Of a stretch of 41,314 nt of DNA, positions 7,497 to 16,313 are shown piece by piece. A model generated the notes under the pieces. That model had not been told where the DNA came from. It saw nothing but the letters and a program-made list of their open reading frames with translations, and did not search any database. The stretch comes from Planctomycetaceae bacterium (GTDB lineage Bacteria > Planctomycetota > Planctomycetia > Pirellulales > Pirellulaceae). Position 1 is the stretch's first letter, and every line of letters starts with the position of its first letter. The stretch lies in the NCBI GenBank assembly GCA_024642205.1, contig JAHEBQ010000058.1, forward strand, positions 1-41,314, read 5' to 3'. The position numbers and the translations under genes were made by a program.

Positions 7497-8840
7497 TTAG
7501 CCTTCGGATTTTGTGGACTCGAGCGGAACCAATGGACCTTCGGTTTCGGCCATTTTTCGTATGTCCTCGGTGATCTTCATACTGCAGTACTTTGGCCCGC
7601 ACATACTGCAAAAGTGAGCACTTTTGAACGTGTCTTGGGGCAGCGTTTCATCGTGATACGCTTGCGCGGTTTCCGGATCGAGCGATAATCGAAACTGCTC
7701 TTTCCAATCAAACTCAAATCGGGCTTTGGAGAGTGCATTGTCACGGTCCTGCGAACCGGCCCGACCACGTGCAACATCAGCGGCATGGGCCGATATTTTG
7801 TACGCGATCACGCCCTGTTTGACATCTTCATTATTGGGCAGTCCAAGATGTTCCTTGGGTGTCACGTAACAGAGCATCGCAGCTCCGTGCCAACCCGCCA
7901 TCGCTGCACCAATCGCGCTGGTAATGTGATCGTATCCCGGAGCCACATCGGTGACCAAGGGACCGAGAACGTAAAACGGCGCACCCTTGCAGACCTCGAT
8001 CTGACGTTCGATGTTCATTTGAATCTGGTGCATGGGAATGTGCCCGGGTCCTTCGACCATGACTTGTGTACCACGGTCCTGACCCCGTTGGGTCAACTCA
8101 CCAAGCACGTCCAGTTCGGCAAATTGCGCTTCGTCGCTGGCGTCGGCGATACTTCCTGGCCTCAGTCCGTCACCCAGACTCCAGGTCACGTCGTACTGTC
8201 GCATGATGTCGCAAAGATCGTCGAAGGCTTCGTAGAGCGGATTTTGCTTGCGATGAACCATCATCCATTTGGCGATCAACGAACCGCCACGGGAAACGAT
8301 TCCAGTGACGCGGTTGGTCGTGAGGTGCAGGTGCTCCATCAACACGCCACAGTGGATGGTCATGTAGTCGACCCCCTGTTTTGCCTGATGTTCCACCATA
8401 TCGAGAAAGTGCTGGGCTCGCATGTCTTCGATGTTGCCACCCAGCTCTTCGAGCATCTGGTAAATCGGTACGGTCCCAATCGGGACCGGTGACGCATCAA
8501 TGATTGCAGCGCGGATGTTATCGATATCCTTGCCGGTCGAAAGATCCATGACCGTGTCCGCACCGTGGTGTACCGATGTGTGCAGTTTTTCGAGTTCGCC
8601 TGCAATATCGCTGGTCACAGCGCTGTTGCCAATGTTCGAGTTGATTTTGCATTTCGAAGCAATGCCAATACACATCGGTTCAAGACTTTTTGAGAGGTGA
8701 TTAACATTGGCCGGAATCACCATCCGGCCCGCCGCCACCTCTGCGAGAATCAACTCCGGCGCCAAGTTTTCACGTTGGGCCACGAATTCCATTTCCGGAG
8801 TCATCTTGCCCGCTCGGGCCTGCAAAATCTGAGTCGTCAT
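7497..8840 (-). CDS. thiC: Phosphomethylpyrimidine synthase (HMP-P synthase)
   Basis: ThiC is the radical-SAM enzyme that converts aminoimidazole ribotide to hydroxymethylpyrimidine phosphate, the pyrimidine half of thiamine. The C-terminal cluster motif CSMCGPKYC (Cys 411, 414 and 419) binds the [4Fe-4S] cluster and is intact. Highly conserved ThiC blocks are present, including VNHLSKSLEPMCIG, MDLSTG, YMTIHCGV, SRGGS, LGDGLRPGS, EGPGHIPMHQI, APFYVLGPLVTD and TPKEHLGLP. At 447 residues it matches shorter bacterial ThiC proteins that lack the extra N-terminal domain. I prefer the ATG at 8840, which has GGAG ten bases upstream, over an upstream start at 8909. I looked for a TPP riboswitch upstream and did not find one. 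Confidence 0.96.
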   Translation of the reverse strand: MTTQILQARAGKMTPEMEFVAQRENLAPELILAEVAAGRMVIPANVNHLSKSLEPMCIGIASKCKINSNIGNSAVTSDIAGELEKLHTSVHHGADTVMDLSTGKDIDNIRAAIIDASPVPIGTVPIYQMLEELGGNIEDMRAQHFLDMVEHQAKQGVDYMTIHCGVLMEHLHLTTNRVTGIVSRGGSLIAKWMMVHRKQNPLYEAFDDLCDIMRQYDVTWSLGDGLRPGSIADASDEAQFAELDVLGELTQRGQDRGTQVMVEGPGHIPMHQIQMNIERQIEVCKGAPFYVLGPLVTDVAPGYDHITSAIGAAMAGWHGAAMLCYVTPKEHLGLPNNEDVKQGVIAYKISAHAADVARGRAGSQDRDNALSKARFEFDWKEQFRLSLDPETAQAYHDETLPQDTFKSAHFCSMCGPKYCSMKITEDIRKMAETEGPLVPLESTKSEG

Positions 8841-9140
8841 TGAGTCAATTCTCCAATTCAATATCTGATCCGCGGATTCGCGGCATGTTTTCAACTTCAG
8901 GCCCGGCACGACCGCCTTACCAATTTTTCATCGCTCAAGACCGGATCAACAACACACGCGATCGCAGCGCACCCTGGTTTCCTGCCAACGACCTGCCAAG
9001 GAGGATACCGACGAGCTGTTTTTGCCCGTCACACCTCGAATCGCCATTCAGTCATTCTGCCATAATTGTAACGATTCCGATACGACCGATGATCACCATC
9101 CGCGTCTCCCGCCATGGTCCCCAAACAGTGGCTCAGGGAC
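8841..9140. other. Upstream region of thiC
   Basis: These 300 bases lie between thiC and the next minus-strand gene and should contain the thiC promoter. A short perfect hairpin, CCGCG-GATT-CGCGG at 8870-8883, falls in the probable thiC leader. The hallmark TPP riboswitch elements (CUGAGA and the second conserved arm) are not visible, so any thiamine control would have to be by another route. No gene is supported. Confidence 0.45.
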
Positions 9141-10412
9141 TCACATCGGTTGCCTTGGAATTCCATCTAACATCCTGGCATAGTGCGTTTTGACCCGCGT
9201 TACATCGAACCGATTCAACAGACTGGAATAGGTCAAATAGCACAGCAGAAATCGGACGTCAGTCGCCCAAGGCGGGACAAATTCGGGAGGCGAACAGATA
9301 CCTTCGATCGCCAGTTGGCCAATAACCGGCAATTCGTCCAGGTCAATTTTTCCACAAAACAACAACCGCAGACAATCCGCGCGTCCCGCCGCGACCATCG
9401 TTTGCAAGAAATTGTGAACACGCAAGAGGCCGTCCAGGTAGACAATGTCCTTGGTAAAAGGGGCTCCACCGGTCAACAAACCACCGCGAAACACGCGTCG
9501 GGCATTCTCAAAAGCCTGTTCCCGCTGGCCGATTCGCTCGAGATAGAATCGGTAGACGTCCAGAAAGTCGGCGCCATCAATCGCCATTTGAATCGCAATG
9601 ACTCGATCGGCCAGGCGACGAAACCGATCCAGGTCCATCGAGCCCGTGATGAACTCGGCAAACACTGCCAGTCCTTCCTGCGTTTTCGTCGTTCCGGGAC
9701 GACTCGCCGCCAGGATCTGCAGATTGGCTTGCCCGAGTCCATTGAGCGAGGTTCCCACATGGATGTGGGCTTCATGGTGAATCAACTGCCGGACATCGCG
9801 GTCGGTGAACACGGCTTTCCTGCGGATTCGAATTCGGGAAGGCCCTGCCAGGGCGTTGGCCGAAAGTTCATCTACCACCGTAACCTTCGGAGCCAAAACG
9901 CCAAACGTATTCTCGACCTCTGCTCGCATCGCTGTTGCGACTTCGTCGGCAGTCACATGGGCGTCCTCCGGAGCGCCCAAATCAAGCCCATCGAATTCCC
10001 GGAATACCTGATCGAACTGAATCGCCAGTCCCAGCGTCGTGTTTTCCTGATCGACCAGCAAGTCATTTGGCGCACCAAACAGTTCCGACGAATACCGAAA
10101 AAAGTCACCGGTCCCGGTGGAGGCAAGCATCTTTGCGCTGGTTTCGACGTTGGCGGCGGTCTTGTTCAGCCAATCGTTGACGATCGGAGAAAAATCAAAC
10201 GAAGCCCGCGCGATAGTGAGTCGCTCAAGAGTCTCAGCAGGATCAAACGGTCCGTATTCCACCTGAGGAAGCTCTCTGGATCCGTGTGCAAAAAACTGCT
10301 CTCGAACGCGACTCGGCCAGGATATGTGGGTCAAAATCCGTACCGACCGTGTCGCGAGATAGAGCAAGCCACAGGCACTGCGGATTTTCAGGATTTCGTT
10401 TGCGGACGCCAT
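9141..10412 (-). CDS. DUF1704/QEGLA-motif putative metallopeptidase
   Basis: The protein (423 residues) belongs to the DUF1704 family, often named flavohemoglobin expression-modulating QEGLA motif protein. The defining motif QEGLA is at residues 245-249, and an HExxxH-type zinc motif, HEAHIH, is at 213-218, about 30 residues earlier. That spacing fits a zinc site made of two His and a Glu, as in the eukaryotic MATCAP tyrosine carboxypeptidases that share this family; a peptidase role is therefore likely, with unknown substrate. There is no signal peptide. It has a modest ribosome binding site and stands divergent to the sulfatase gene. A long open frame on the opposite strand across this gene is a shadow. 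The name-giving link to flavohemoglobin is weak evidence of function. Confidence 0.85.
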   Translation of the reverse strand: MASANEILKIRSACGLLYLATRSVRILTHISWPSRVREQFFAHGSRELPQVEYGPFDPAETLERLTIARASFDFSPIVNDWLNKTAANVETSAKMLASTGTGDFFRYSSELFGAPNDLLVDQENTTLGLAIQFDQVFREFDGLDLGAPEDAHVTADEVATAMRAEVENTFGVLAPKVTVVDELSANALAGPSRIRIRRKAVFTDRDVRQLIHHEAHIHVGTSLNGLGQANLQILAASRPGTTKTQEGLAVFAEFITGSMDLDRFRRLADRVIAIQMAIDGADFLDVYRFYLERIGQREQAFENARRVFRGGLLTGGAPFTKDIVYLDGLLRVHNFLQTMVAAGRADCLRLLFCGKIDLDELPVIGQLAIEGICSPPEFVPPWATDVRFLLCYLTYSSLLNRFDVTRVKTHYARMLDGIPRQPM

Positions 10413-10568
10413 CGGTTCATCAGGGCAACAGGTTGACCGGAATATCCCAGTTTATGGACTTTGCGAGAATCGCACATCGGCAACTTCGCGCGATTAACCC
10501 TCTTGTTTCAATTTCGTGTAAACTGATCGGTTTGGTCCCCACCGATCTCGAATTATTGCGAGGAAACC

Positions 10569-12128
10569 ATGCGCCTCAAAACTGCCACGACGCGGCTTTC
10601 TTTTTTCCTCGGGGCCTTGACCATAACACTGGTCGGGATTCAGCAGGCAGCCGCCACCGATAAACCTTCCCAACGGCCCAATGTTGTACTTCTGATGGTC
10701 GACGATATGGGGTTCTCGGATCTCGGATGTTACGGAGGTGAGATCAGGACTCCGAATCTCGACGCGCTGGCCTCCAGCGGCCTACGATTCACGCAGTTCT
10801 ATAATTGCGCGAAATGCGAAACGACTCGGGCGACGCTGCTCAGTGGAAAATATTATCCAGAAGTCGGCAATACGGAGCTAAGAAACTGCATCACGATCGC
10901 CGAAGGGATGAAGTCGGCTGGCTACCACACGATCATGACCGGCAAGTGGCATCTCAAAGGCACACCCAACGAACGCGGGTTTGACCGGTACTTCGGCCAT
11001 CTTAGTGGATCCACCAACTATTTCACCGGCGACAAAACATTTCGTTACAACAACGAAGTATTCGAAATCCCGAAACAGGGTTTTTACACGACGGACGCCA
11101 ATGTCGACTACGCGATCAAGTTCCTGGACGATGCGGACAGAGAAAATCCAGACAAACCATTTTTTCTCTACGTTGCCTTCAATGCACCACATTACCCGCT
11201 CCAGGCGCCCCGGGAAGAAGTCGACAAGTATCGCGGCAAATACAGGATCGGCTGGGACAAACTTCGCGAGCAACGTTTTGCCCGACAAAAAGAACTGGGG
11301 CTGTTTCCTGCGAACACCAAACTTTCACCACGCCCCGACGATGTACCGGCCTGGGATACAGTTTCTCCGGAAGAACAGGACCATCAAGACTTGATGATGG
11401 CCACGTTTGCCGGAATGATCGACCGGGTTGATCAGGGAGTCGGTCGATTGATTCAAAAACTGGACACCATGGGTGTACGTGACAACACGTTGATCATGTT
11501 CCTCGATGACAACGGCGCGTGTCCGTTCCAACGCAGCCAACAGAAATCGATCGAGAACCACCTGATGCCCTGGAATCCGGATTCCTACTGGTGCTACGAC
11601 AAACGCTGGGCCCACGCGTGCAACACACCGTTTCGCGAATATAAACAGAACCAACACGAAGGCGGCATCACATCGCCAATGATCGTCAACTGGCCCGCCG
11701 GCCTCAAACACAAGGGATCGATCACAACACAGCCCGGCCACCTGGTCGATATCATGGCCACGTGCCTGGATGTTGCCCAAACCCGATACCCCACCGAAAT
11801 TGACGGCGCAAAAATCGGTTTGCCCCGGGGACTGAGTTTGAAGCCAATTTTCGAAGGAAAAACCCGCCCTGCACATGAAGCCATCTTTTTCAGTTTTTAC
11901 GGCAAGAATAATGCTATCCGCGTTGGCGACTGGAAACTGGTCAACATCAACTTTGGTGAATTCGAGCTCTACAACCTTGCCATGGACCGCACCGAATTGA
12001 ACGACGTGTCCCAAACCAATCCTGAACAATTCAACAAAATGTTGTCGGCCTGGGAAAAACTGTCCAACGAAGTCGGCGTCGAGAAACTCGACAGGGCCAA
12101 ATCGAAACAGAAACCTTCGAAAGAATAA
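10569..12128 (+). CDS. Secreted sulfatase with a variant formylglycine motif
   Basis: This is a type I (alkaline-phosphatase-superfamily) sulfatase, exported by an N-terminal signal peptide ending near AAAT (about residue 30) and likely acting on sulfated polysaccharides or other sulfate esters. Metal-binding DDMG is at 45-48, TGKWHL at 124-129, APHYP near 207, and the second metal site DDNG at 313-316. The active-site segment reads C83-E-T-T-R87 followed by ATLLSGKYY. The formylglycine position is Cys, but the third residue is Thr instead of the usual Pro or Ala. The start ATG has GAGGA six bases upstream. It lies alone between the divergent QEGLA gene and a thioredoxin-like gene. The natural substrate cannot be inferred. 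Confidence 0.92.
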   Translation: MRLKTATTRLSFFLGALTITLVGIQQAAATDKPSQRPNVVLLMVDDMGFSDLGCYGGEIRTPNLDALASSGLRFTQFYNCAKCETTRATLLSGKYYPEVGNTELRNCITIAEGMKSAGYHTIMTGKWHLKGTPNERGFDRYFGHLSGSTNYFTGDKTFRYNNEVFEIPKQGFYTTDANVDYAIKFLDDADRENPDKPFFLYVAFNAPHYPLQAPREEVDKYRGKYRIGWDKLREQRFARQKELGLFPANTKLSPRPDDVPAWDTVSPEEQDHQDLMMATFAGMIDRVDQGVGRLIQKLDTMGVRDNTLIMFLDDNGACPFQRSQQKSIENHLMPWNPDSYWCYDKRWAHACNTPFREYKQNQHEGGITSPMIVNWPAGLKHKGSITTQPGHLVDIMATCLDVAQTRYPTEIDGAKIGLPRGLSLKPIFEGKTRPAHEAIFFSFYGKNNAIRVGDWKLVNINFGEFELYNLAMDRTELNDVSQTNPEQFNKMLSAWEKLSNEVGVEKLDRAKSKQKPSKE

Positions 12129-12450
12129 AGAACGAGAGCCTTCGTCCGTTGTACAAAACTGCCGTTTCCGATTTCAGGGCATTCGATTTGTGACACCTCG
12201 GTCGTATGTTCTTTCACCAAACTCAGCGCATTGTTTCTCCGAGATTACACCAGCCAGATTGAGCTGACTTTATTGGCGAATCTCGCGACACTAATATCCT
12301 TGCATTGTGCTGGTTGATGGGATTCCGTCGCAGCGGCTGTTTCGAGCGGAACCGGTAAAGAGCTGCTAACACACTCGCTCCAATGATGACAGCAACCGGC
12401 GTTACAGAACTCAGAAACAGACTGTCCTTTTCGATAGGGAGAAATGGAAC
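12129..12450 (+). other. Intergenic region upstream of the thioredoxin-like gene
   Basis: These 322 bases hold no supportable gene. The only useful signal is AGGGAGAAATGG close to the GTG start at 12451, a ribosome binding site that fixes that start. I see no terminator for the upstream sulfatase gene. Confidence 0.5.
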
Positions 12451-13794
12451 GTGAGCAAGCGAGTTGAACCTTCGAGGAATTGCGTTGCGCTGGCCTTTAT
12501 TGCCACGTTTTTCTTTTCAACCGGTTTCGTCGTGGCCCAGGATGAAGATCGGGCAACGCTGGAAATCGGCTCGCAAGCTCCGAACCTGGACGTCAAGTAT
12601 TGGCTCAGCGACAACGATGGATTGTTTCAACACACGAAGACGATCGAACCGGGTCATGTCTACGTGATTGAATTCTGGGCGACCTGGTGTGGACCTTGCA
12701 TCGGGGTCATGCCCTTGATGGCGGAACTCCAGGAAAAGTACCGTGATCAAAAAGTTCAAATCATCAGCGTTAGCGATGAAGACCTCGACACGGTTCAAAA
12801 TTTTCTCGAAAGAAAAATTCCGGGTGACGCAGCGAAACGAACCTTCGGAGAGTTGACCAATTCCTATTGCCTGACGACGGATCCGGACAAATCCGTGAAA
12901 GCGGACTATTTCCGCGCTGCCCGACAAACCGGAATCCCCTGTGCATTCGTGGTTGGAAAAACCGGGTTGATTGAGTGGATTGGTCACCCGGCGGAACTCG
13001 GTGAACCACTCGGGAAGATCGTCCAAGACGCCTGGGATCGGAATGCATTTCTTGCCGAGAAAAAACAGAAACGTGAAGCCCAGTTAAAAGCCGCCATGGC
13101 GGCGCGCAAATTGATGAATTCAATCAACCATATCCAGGAACTGGCAAACAATGATCAGACGAAAGAGGCAATTGAGTTGATCGATGAATTAATGAATGAC
13201 AAAGAACTGGCAAGCGAAAAAGAACAGTTCGCCGGTTTGCGCCGGCAGATCCTGCTGGATTCCTCGATGCGAGAGATCGAATCTCTGGTCAGGGCCAATC
13301 AACCCGAGAAAGCGGTTCAACGGCTCGGGGAACTGATGAACGACCGGCAATTTGCAGAAGTGAAAGGCGCAGTTACCGCCATGCGTGTTCAAATCATGAT
13401 CGAATCAAACCTGGATGGAGCAGATATGGCATTTGGCGATTTTGCAGAAGCCAATCAAGACGACAGCCAGATCCTGAATGATTTCGCGTGGAGGATTTAC
13501 CAAAAACACGAAGCCGATCAAAACGTCGACATGAAATTGCTCGGGCAAGCAAAAAAAGCAGCCGAGGTCGCCGTCCGGATCACTCCCGAAAGTGGAGCCA
13601 TCCTCGATACACTGGCCCACTTGATCTATGTTGTCGACGGTGACCTCGACAAAGCGATCGAGGTTCAGACCAGGGCCGTCGACCTGGCGATTCCACTTCA
13701 ACGCAAAGACATCAAAGCGTTTCTGGATCAACTGCGCGAAGAGAAAAAAACCGGCAAACAGGCAAAGAAAAAAAAAGTGACTCCAGATTTCTGA
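12451..13794 (+). CDS. Exported thioredoxin-like protein with a helical repeat tail
   Basis: A signal peptide (to about Gln 30) leads into a TlpA/ResA-type thioredoxin domain with the redox motif WCGPC at residues 79-83. The domain includes the expected cis-Pro region (TGIPCAFVVGKTGLI), so it should exchange disulfides or reduce partners in the periplasm. From about residue 200 a helical region follows with TPR-like character: NDFAWRIYQK, then AKKAAEVAVRITPESGAILDTLAHL. The extreme C-terminus is lysine-rich. Start is GTG at 12451 with a good AGGGAG site. TlpA-TPR fusions are common in planctomycetes, and the repeats probably serve partner binding. The neighbouring genes also encode exported proteins but do not identify a substrate. 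Confidence 0.85.
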   Translation: MSKRVEPSRNCVALAFIATFFFSTGFVVAQDEDRATLEIGSQAPNLDVKYWLSDNDGLFQHTKTIEPGHVYVIEFWATWCGPCIGVMPLMAELQEKYRDQKVQIISVSDEDLDTVQNFLERKIPGDAAKRTFGELTNSYCLTTDPDKSVKADYFRAARQTGIPCAFVVGKTGLIEWIGHPAELGEPLGKIVQDAWDRNAFLAEKKQKREAQLKAAMAARKLMNSINHIQELANNDQTKEAIELIDELMNDKELASEKEQFAGLRRQILLDSSMREIESLVRANQPEKAVQRLGELMNDRQFAEVKGAVTAMRVQIMIESNLDGADMAFGDFAEANQDDSQILNDFAWRIYQKHEADQNVDMKLLGQAKKAAEVAVRITPESGAILDTLAHLIYVVDGDLDKAIEVQTRAVDLAIPLQRKDIKAFLDQLREEKKTGKQAKKKKVTPDF

Positions 13795-14132
13795 GTCGGT
13801 TTTCCGTTTCCCAACTGTCATTTTCCAACCCAAACCAGACGACCGCGCCATTCGTCGGAATCGCAGGTTTGGTTGATGCCGAAATTCATTGGCAAAATGG
13901 ATCCCGGTACCGTTCCCGGGGACAGAAGAGAAACAGCCTTTTGACAGGACATCCTGTCCCGGATTCCGAAATGGGCCATTACGAGTCCAGCGTGTAATTT
14001 TTGCCACACTGAACGTGTTTCCGCAGAAAAACCGACCGGAAACACGTTGGAGAATTCTCCGCGTTGTTGAGCCTTGGCCGGGTCGGTGATAGATTGAGGA
14101 AAACATTTTTCCATCACAAAACGAGCACTCGA
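13795..14132 (+). other. Intergenic region with palindromes upstream of the S15 peptidase gene
   Basis: These 338 bases carry no supportable gene but have notable symmetry. There is a 6-base stem GACAGG / CCTGTC around ACAT at 13943-13958, and further downstream the 12-base inverted repeat and palindrome listed separately. They sit 70-190 bases before the peptidase start and may act in its regulation. Confidence 0.5.
14012..14060. repeat. Perfect 12-base inverted repeat followed by a 12-base palindrome
   Basis: AACGTGTTTCCG at 14012-14023 is mirrored exactly by CGGAAACACGTT at 14037-14048, with a 13-base spacer. It is directly followed by the perfect palindrome GGAGAATTCTCC at 14049-14060. 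There is no U-run after it, so it is not a typical terminator. It could be a transcript stem-loop in the leader of the S15 peptidase gene or a double operator. Confidence 0.7.
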
Positions 14133-16010
14133 ATGAGACTGAACCGATTCAATTTGGTGGCAACGATAATCGCATTGCATTGTTCCCTAGGGACTTTCTC
14201 CGCTGATTTAACAGCACAACAGGAATCCCAGCCAACGGCCGCCGCGAAGTCAGTTCCGGTGTTTAAAGATGGAGAGGCCCAGGAGGTCGACGGTTTCAAG
14301 GATCCCAAGGATTGGATCACACACGACCTCTGGGTGGAAACCGAATTTGATTCCGACGACAACGGGTCACCCGATCGAATGCACGTTTCGGTAACCCGGC
14401 AGAAACAGACCGACACGGAAGGACTGAAGGTTCCGGTTGTTTATGTCACCAGCCCATATTTTGCCGGAACAAGTTCCACGGACAAAGAGTACATGTGGAA
14501 TCCGAATCATGAACTTGGTGCTACGCCACCGGAACGAAAAAATCCTCCGGGGATCAAACCCAGGGCACAACGCCCAACCATTTCCCGATCACACGTGCAA
14601 TCCTGGGTCCCTCTGGGTTACGCGGTCGTTCATTCCTGCTCTCCTGGTACGGGGCTTTCGCAAGGCTGCCCAACCGTGGGCGGCATCAATGAATCGCTGG
14701 CTCCCAAAGCAGTCATCGATTGGCTTTGCGGTCGGGCAAAAGGTTTCACCGAGCCTGATGGGAACGAAGAAGTCACGGCCGATTGGTGCACCGGAAAAAT
14801 CGGAATGACGGGGACGTCATACAATGGAACGTTACCGATTGCCGCAGCCACGACGGGTGTGGAAGGCCTGGAAGCAATCATCCCGATCGCCCCTAACACT
14901 TCCTACTACCATTACTATCGCTCCAATGGACTGATCCGGCATCCTGGCGGCTATATGGGTGAGGACGTCGATGTGCTTTATAATTTTATTCACAGTGGTG
15001 ATCCCGAGATGCGCGAGCATTGCGACTGTGAAGTTCGCGACAAGGAAATGGCAGCAGGACAGGATCGTCTGAGCGGGGACTACAACGAGTTCTGGGCGGG
15101 GCGTGATTATTTGAATGCGATCGGCCCTTACAAAGCGGCCACCTTGATGGCACACGGGCTCAATGACTGGAATGTGATGCCCAGTCACACGATTCGAATT
15201 CATGCAGCGCTGAAGAAAAAAGGTGTGCCGTTGCAGGCTTACCTCCATCAAGGCGGTCACGGCGGTCCTCCACCCATGAAGATGATGAATCGCTGGTTCA
15301 CCCGGTACCTCCACGGAATTGAAAACGGCGTTGAGCACGACGCGAAATCCTGGGTCGTGCGAGAAGATGCAAAGATGCAGGACCCGACTCCATATGGCGA
15401 CTATCCCCATCCGGAAGCCGCACCGGTCCAGTTGCATTTGCGCCAGGGCGGCAACAATGTAGCCGGCTTGAGCCTTGAATCCGCCGGATCGCAAGGGACC
15501 GAAACTCTCGTTGACGATGTTGGCATCAGTGGTAGTGGACTTGCCAAGGCTCCATCATCGAATCACCGCTTGCTGTACGCGACTCCAGTCCTGACACAGC
15601 CGATCCATTTGTCCGGAACGTCAAAACTCAGGATCAAGCTCGCATCCAGTAAGCCCGCCGCCAACCTGTCTGTCTGGATGGTTTCGCTTCCGTGGACGAA
15701 CTCGCGAAAACTGAACGACAACCTGATCACGCGCGGCTGGGCTGATCCCCAAAACAGCAAGTCGTTAACCGAAAGTGAGCCATTGACGCCGGGACAGTTT
15801 TACGATTTGAGTTTTGATCTTGAACCGGATGACCAGATCGTTCCAGCGGGTCAGCAAATTGGCTTGATGATTTTTTCAAGTGATCGGGATTTTACACTCT
15901 GGCCGGAAGCGGGAACCGAATTGACCGTTGACCTCGATTCAACTTCCGTTGAAATCCCGGTGGTGGGTGGCGCAAAGGCGTTCCAGCAGGCGACCTCTGG
16001 CGGAGAATAG
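14133..16010 (+). CDS. Exported S15-family peptidase (Xaa-Pro dipeptidyl-peptidase-like)
   Basis: The protein (625 residues) is an alpha/beta hydrolase of the S15/CocE type, which cleaves X-Pro dipeptides or related acyl bonds. A signal peptide spans about residues 1-28. The nucleophile elbow GTSYNG places the catalytic Ser near 229. The Asp of the triad is likely in HGLNDWNV (about 345) and the His in HQGGHGG (about 376). A C-terminal beta-rich domain (about 420-615), with segments such as LRIKLASSKPAANLSVWM and QQIGLMIFSS, matches the X-Pro peptidase jelly-roll. The ATG at 14133 gives a proper signal peptide; an upstream in-frame start would disrupt it. It is probably monocistronic. An esterase or acylase specificity cannot be excluded. 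Confidence 0.88.
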   Translation: MRLNRFNLVATIIALHCSLGTFSADLTAQQESQPTAAAKSVPVFKDGEAQEVDGFKDPKDWITHDLWVETEFDSDDNGSPDRMHVSVTRQKQTDTEGLKVPVVYVTSPYFAGTSSTDKEYMWNPNHELGATPPERKNPPGIKPRAQRPTISRSHVQSWVPLGYAVVHSCSPGTGLSQGCPTVGGINESLAPKAVIDWLCGRAKGFTEPDGNEEVTADWCTGKIGMTGTSYNGTLPIAAATTGVEGLEAIIPIAPNTSYYHYYRSNGLIRHPGGYMGEDVDVLYNFIHSGDPEMREHCDCEVRDKEMAAGQDRLSGDYNEFWAGRDYLNAIGPYKAATLMAHGLNDWNVMPSHTIRIHAALKKKGVPLQAYLHQGGHGGPPPMKMMNRWFTRYLHGIENGVEHDAKSWVVREDAKMQDPTPYGDYPHPEAAPVQLHLRQGGNNVAGLSLESAGSQGTETLVDDVGISGSGLAKAPSSNHRLLYATPVLTQPIHLSGTSKLRIKLASSKPAANLSVWMVSLPWTNSRKLNDNLITRGWADPQNSKSLTESEPLTPGQFYDLSFDLEPDDQIVPAGQQIGLMIFSSDRDFTLWPEAGTELTVDLDSTSVEIPVVGGAKAFQQATSGGE

Positions 16011-16313
16011 CAAGTCGTCGCCGGCAATCGATCCGGAAGTAAGTGTCTTTGGGAGGGGTAAATAGGCCTGGACTGCCCTCGGACTGTCTGATTTTCAACA
16101 AAACCCGTCCGATTCGTCTGTAATGGGTCGTTTTTCCGGGTAATTCCTTTGTGCCGATCAGTGCAAGAAGTGCTTTTGGTTTGGTAATTTCGGTAAAATA
16201 CGAGAATGTTGATGCCGACATTCTTGTGGCCGATAAGATACTGAGGGCCATTCTACTGGTCCCAATGACCTCGATCGTTTCACCATGTGGTTGGAACCAA
16301 CAAGCATTGCTTT
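16011..16313 (+). other. Upstream region of the secretion operon
   Basis: This stretch of about 300 bases precedes the first pseudopilin gene and probably holds the operon promoter. A 7-base inverted repeat AGAATGT / ACATTCT lies at 16203-16224 with an 8-base spacer. TAAAAT at 16194-16199 could be a -10 element, though the matching -35 is poor. No gene is supported. Confidence 0.35.

Noticed and set aside
7785..8492. Plus-strand open frame of 235 codons inside thiC
   Set aside because: It lies antisense to the most conserved part of ThiC and shows no domain of its own.
8841..9140. TPP riboswitch upstream of thiC
   Set aside because: I looked on the minus strand for the CUGAGA box and the second conserved arm and found neither in a suitable arrangement.
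9183..10436. Plus-strand open frame of 417 codons across the QEGLA gene
   Set aside because: It is antisense to a gene with clear family motifs, has no recognisable domain, an improbable composition and no ribosome binding site. It arises from codon bias of the real gene.
11325..12029. Minus-strand open frame of 234 codons inside the sulfatase gene
   Set aside because: The opposite strand encodes conserved sulfatase motifs through the whole region, so this is a shadow.
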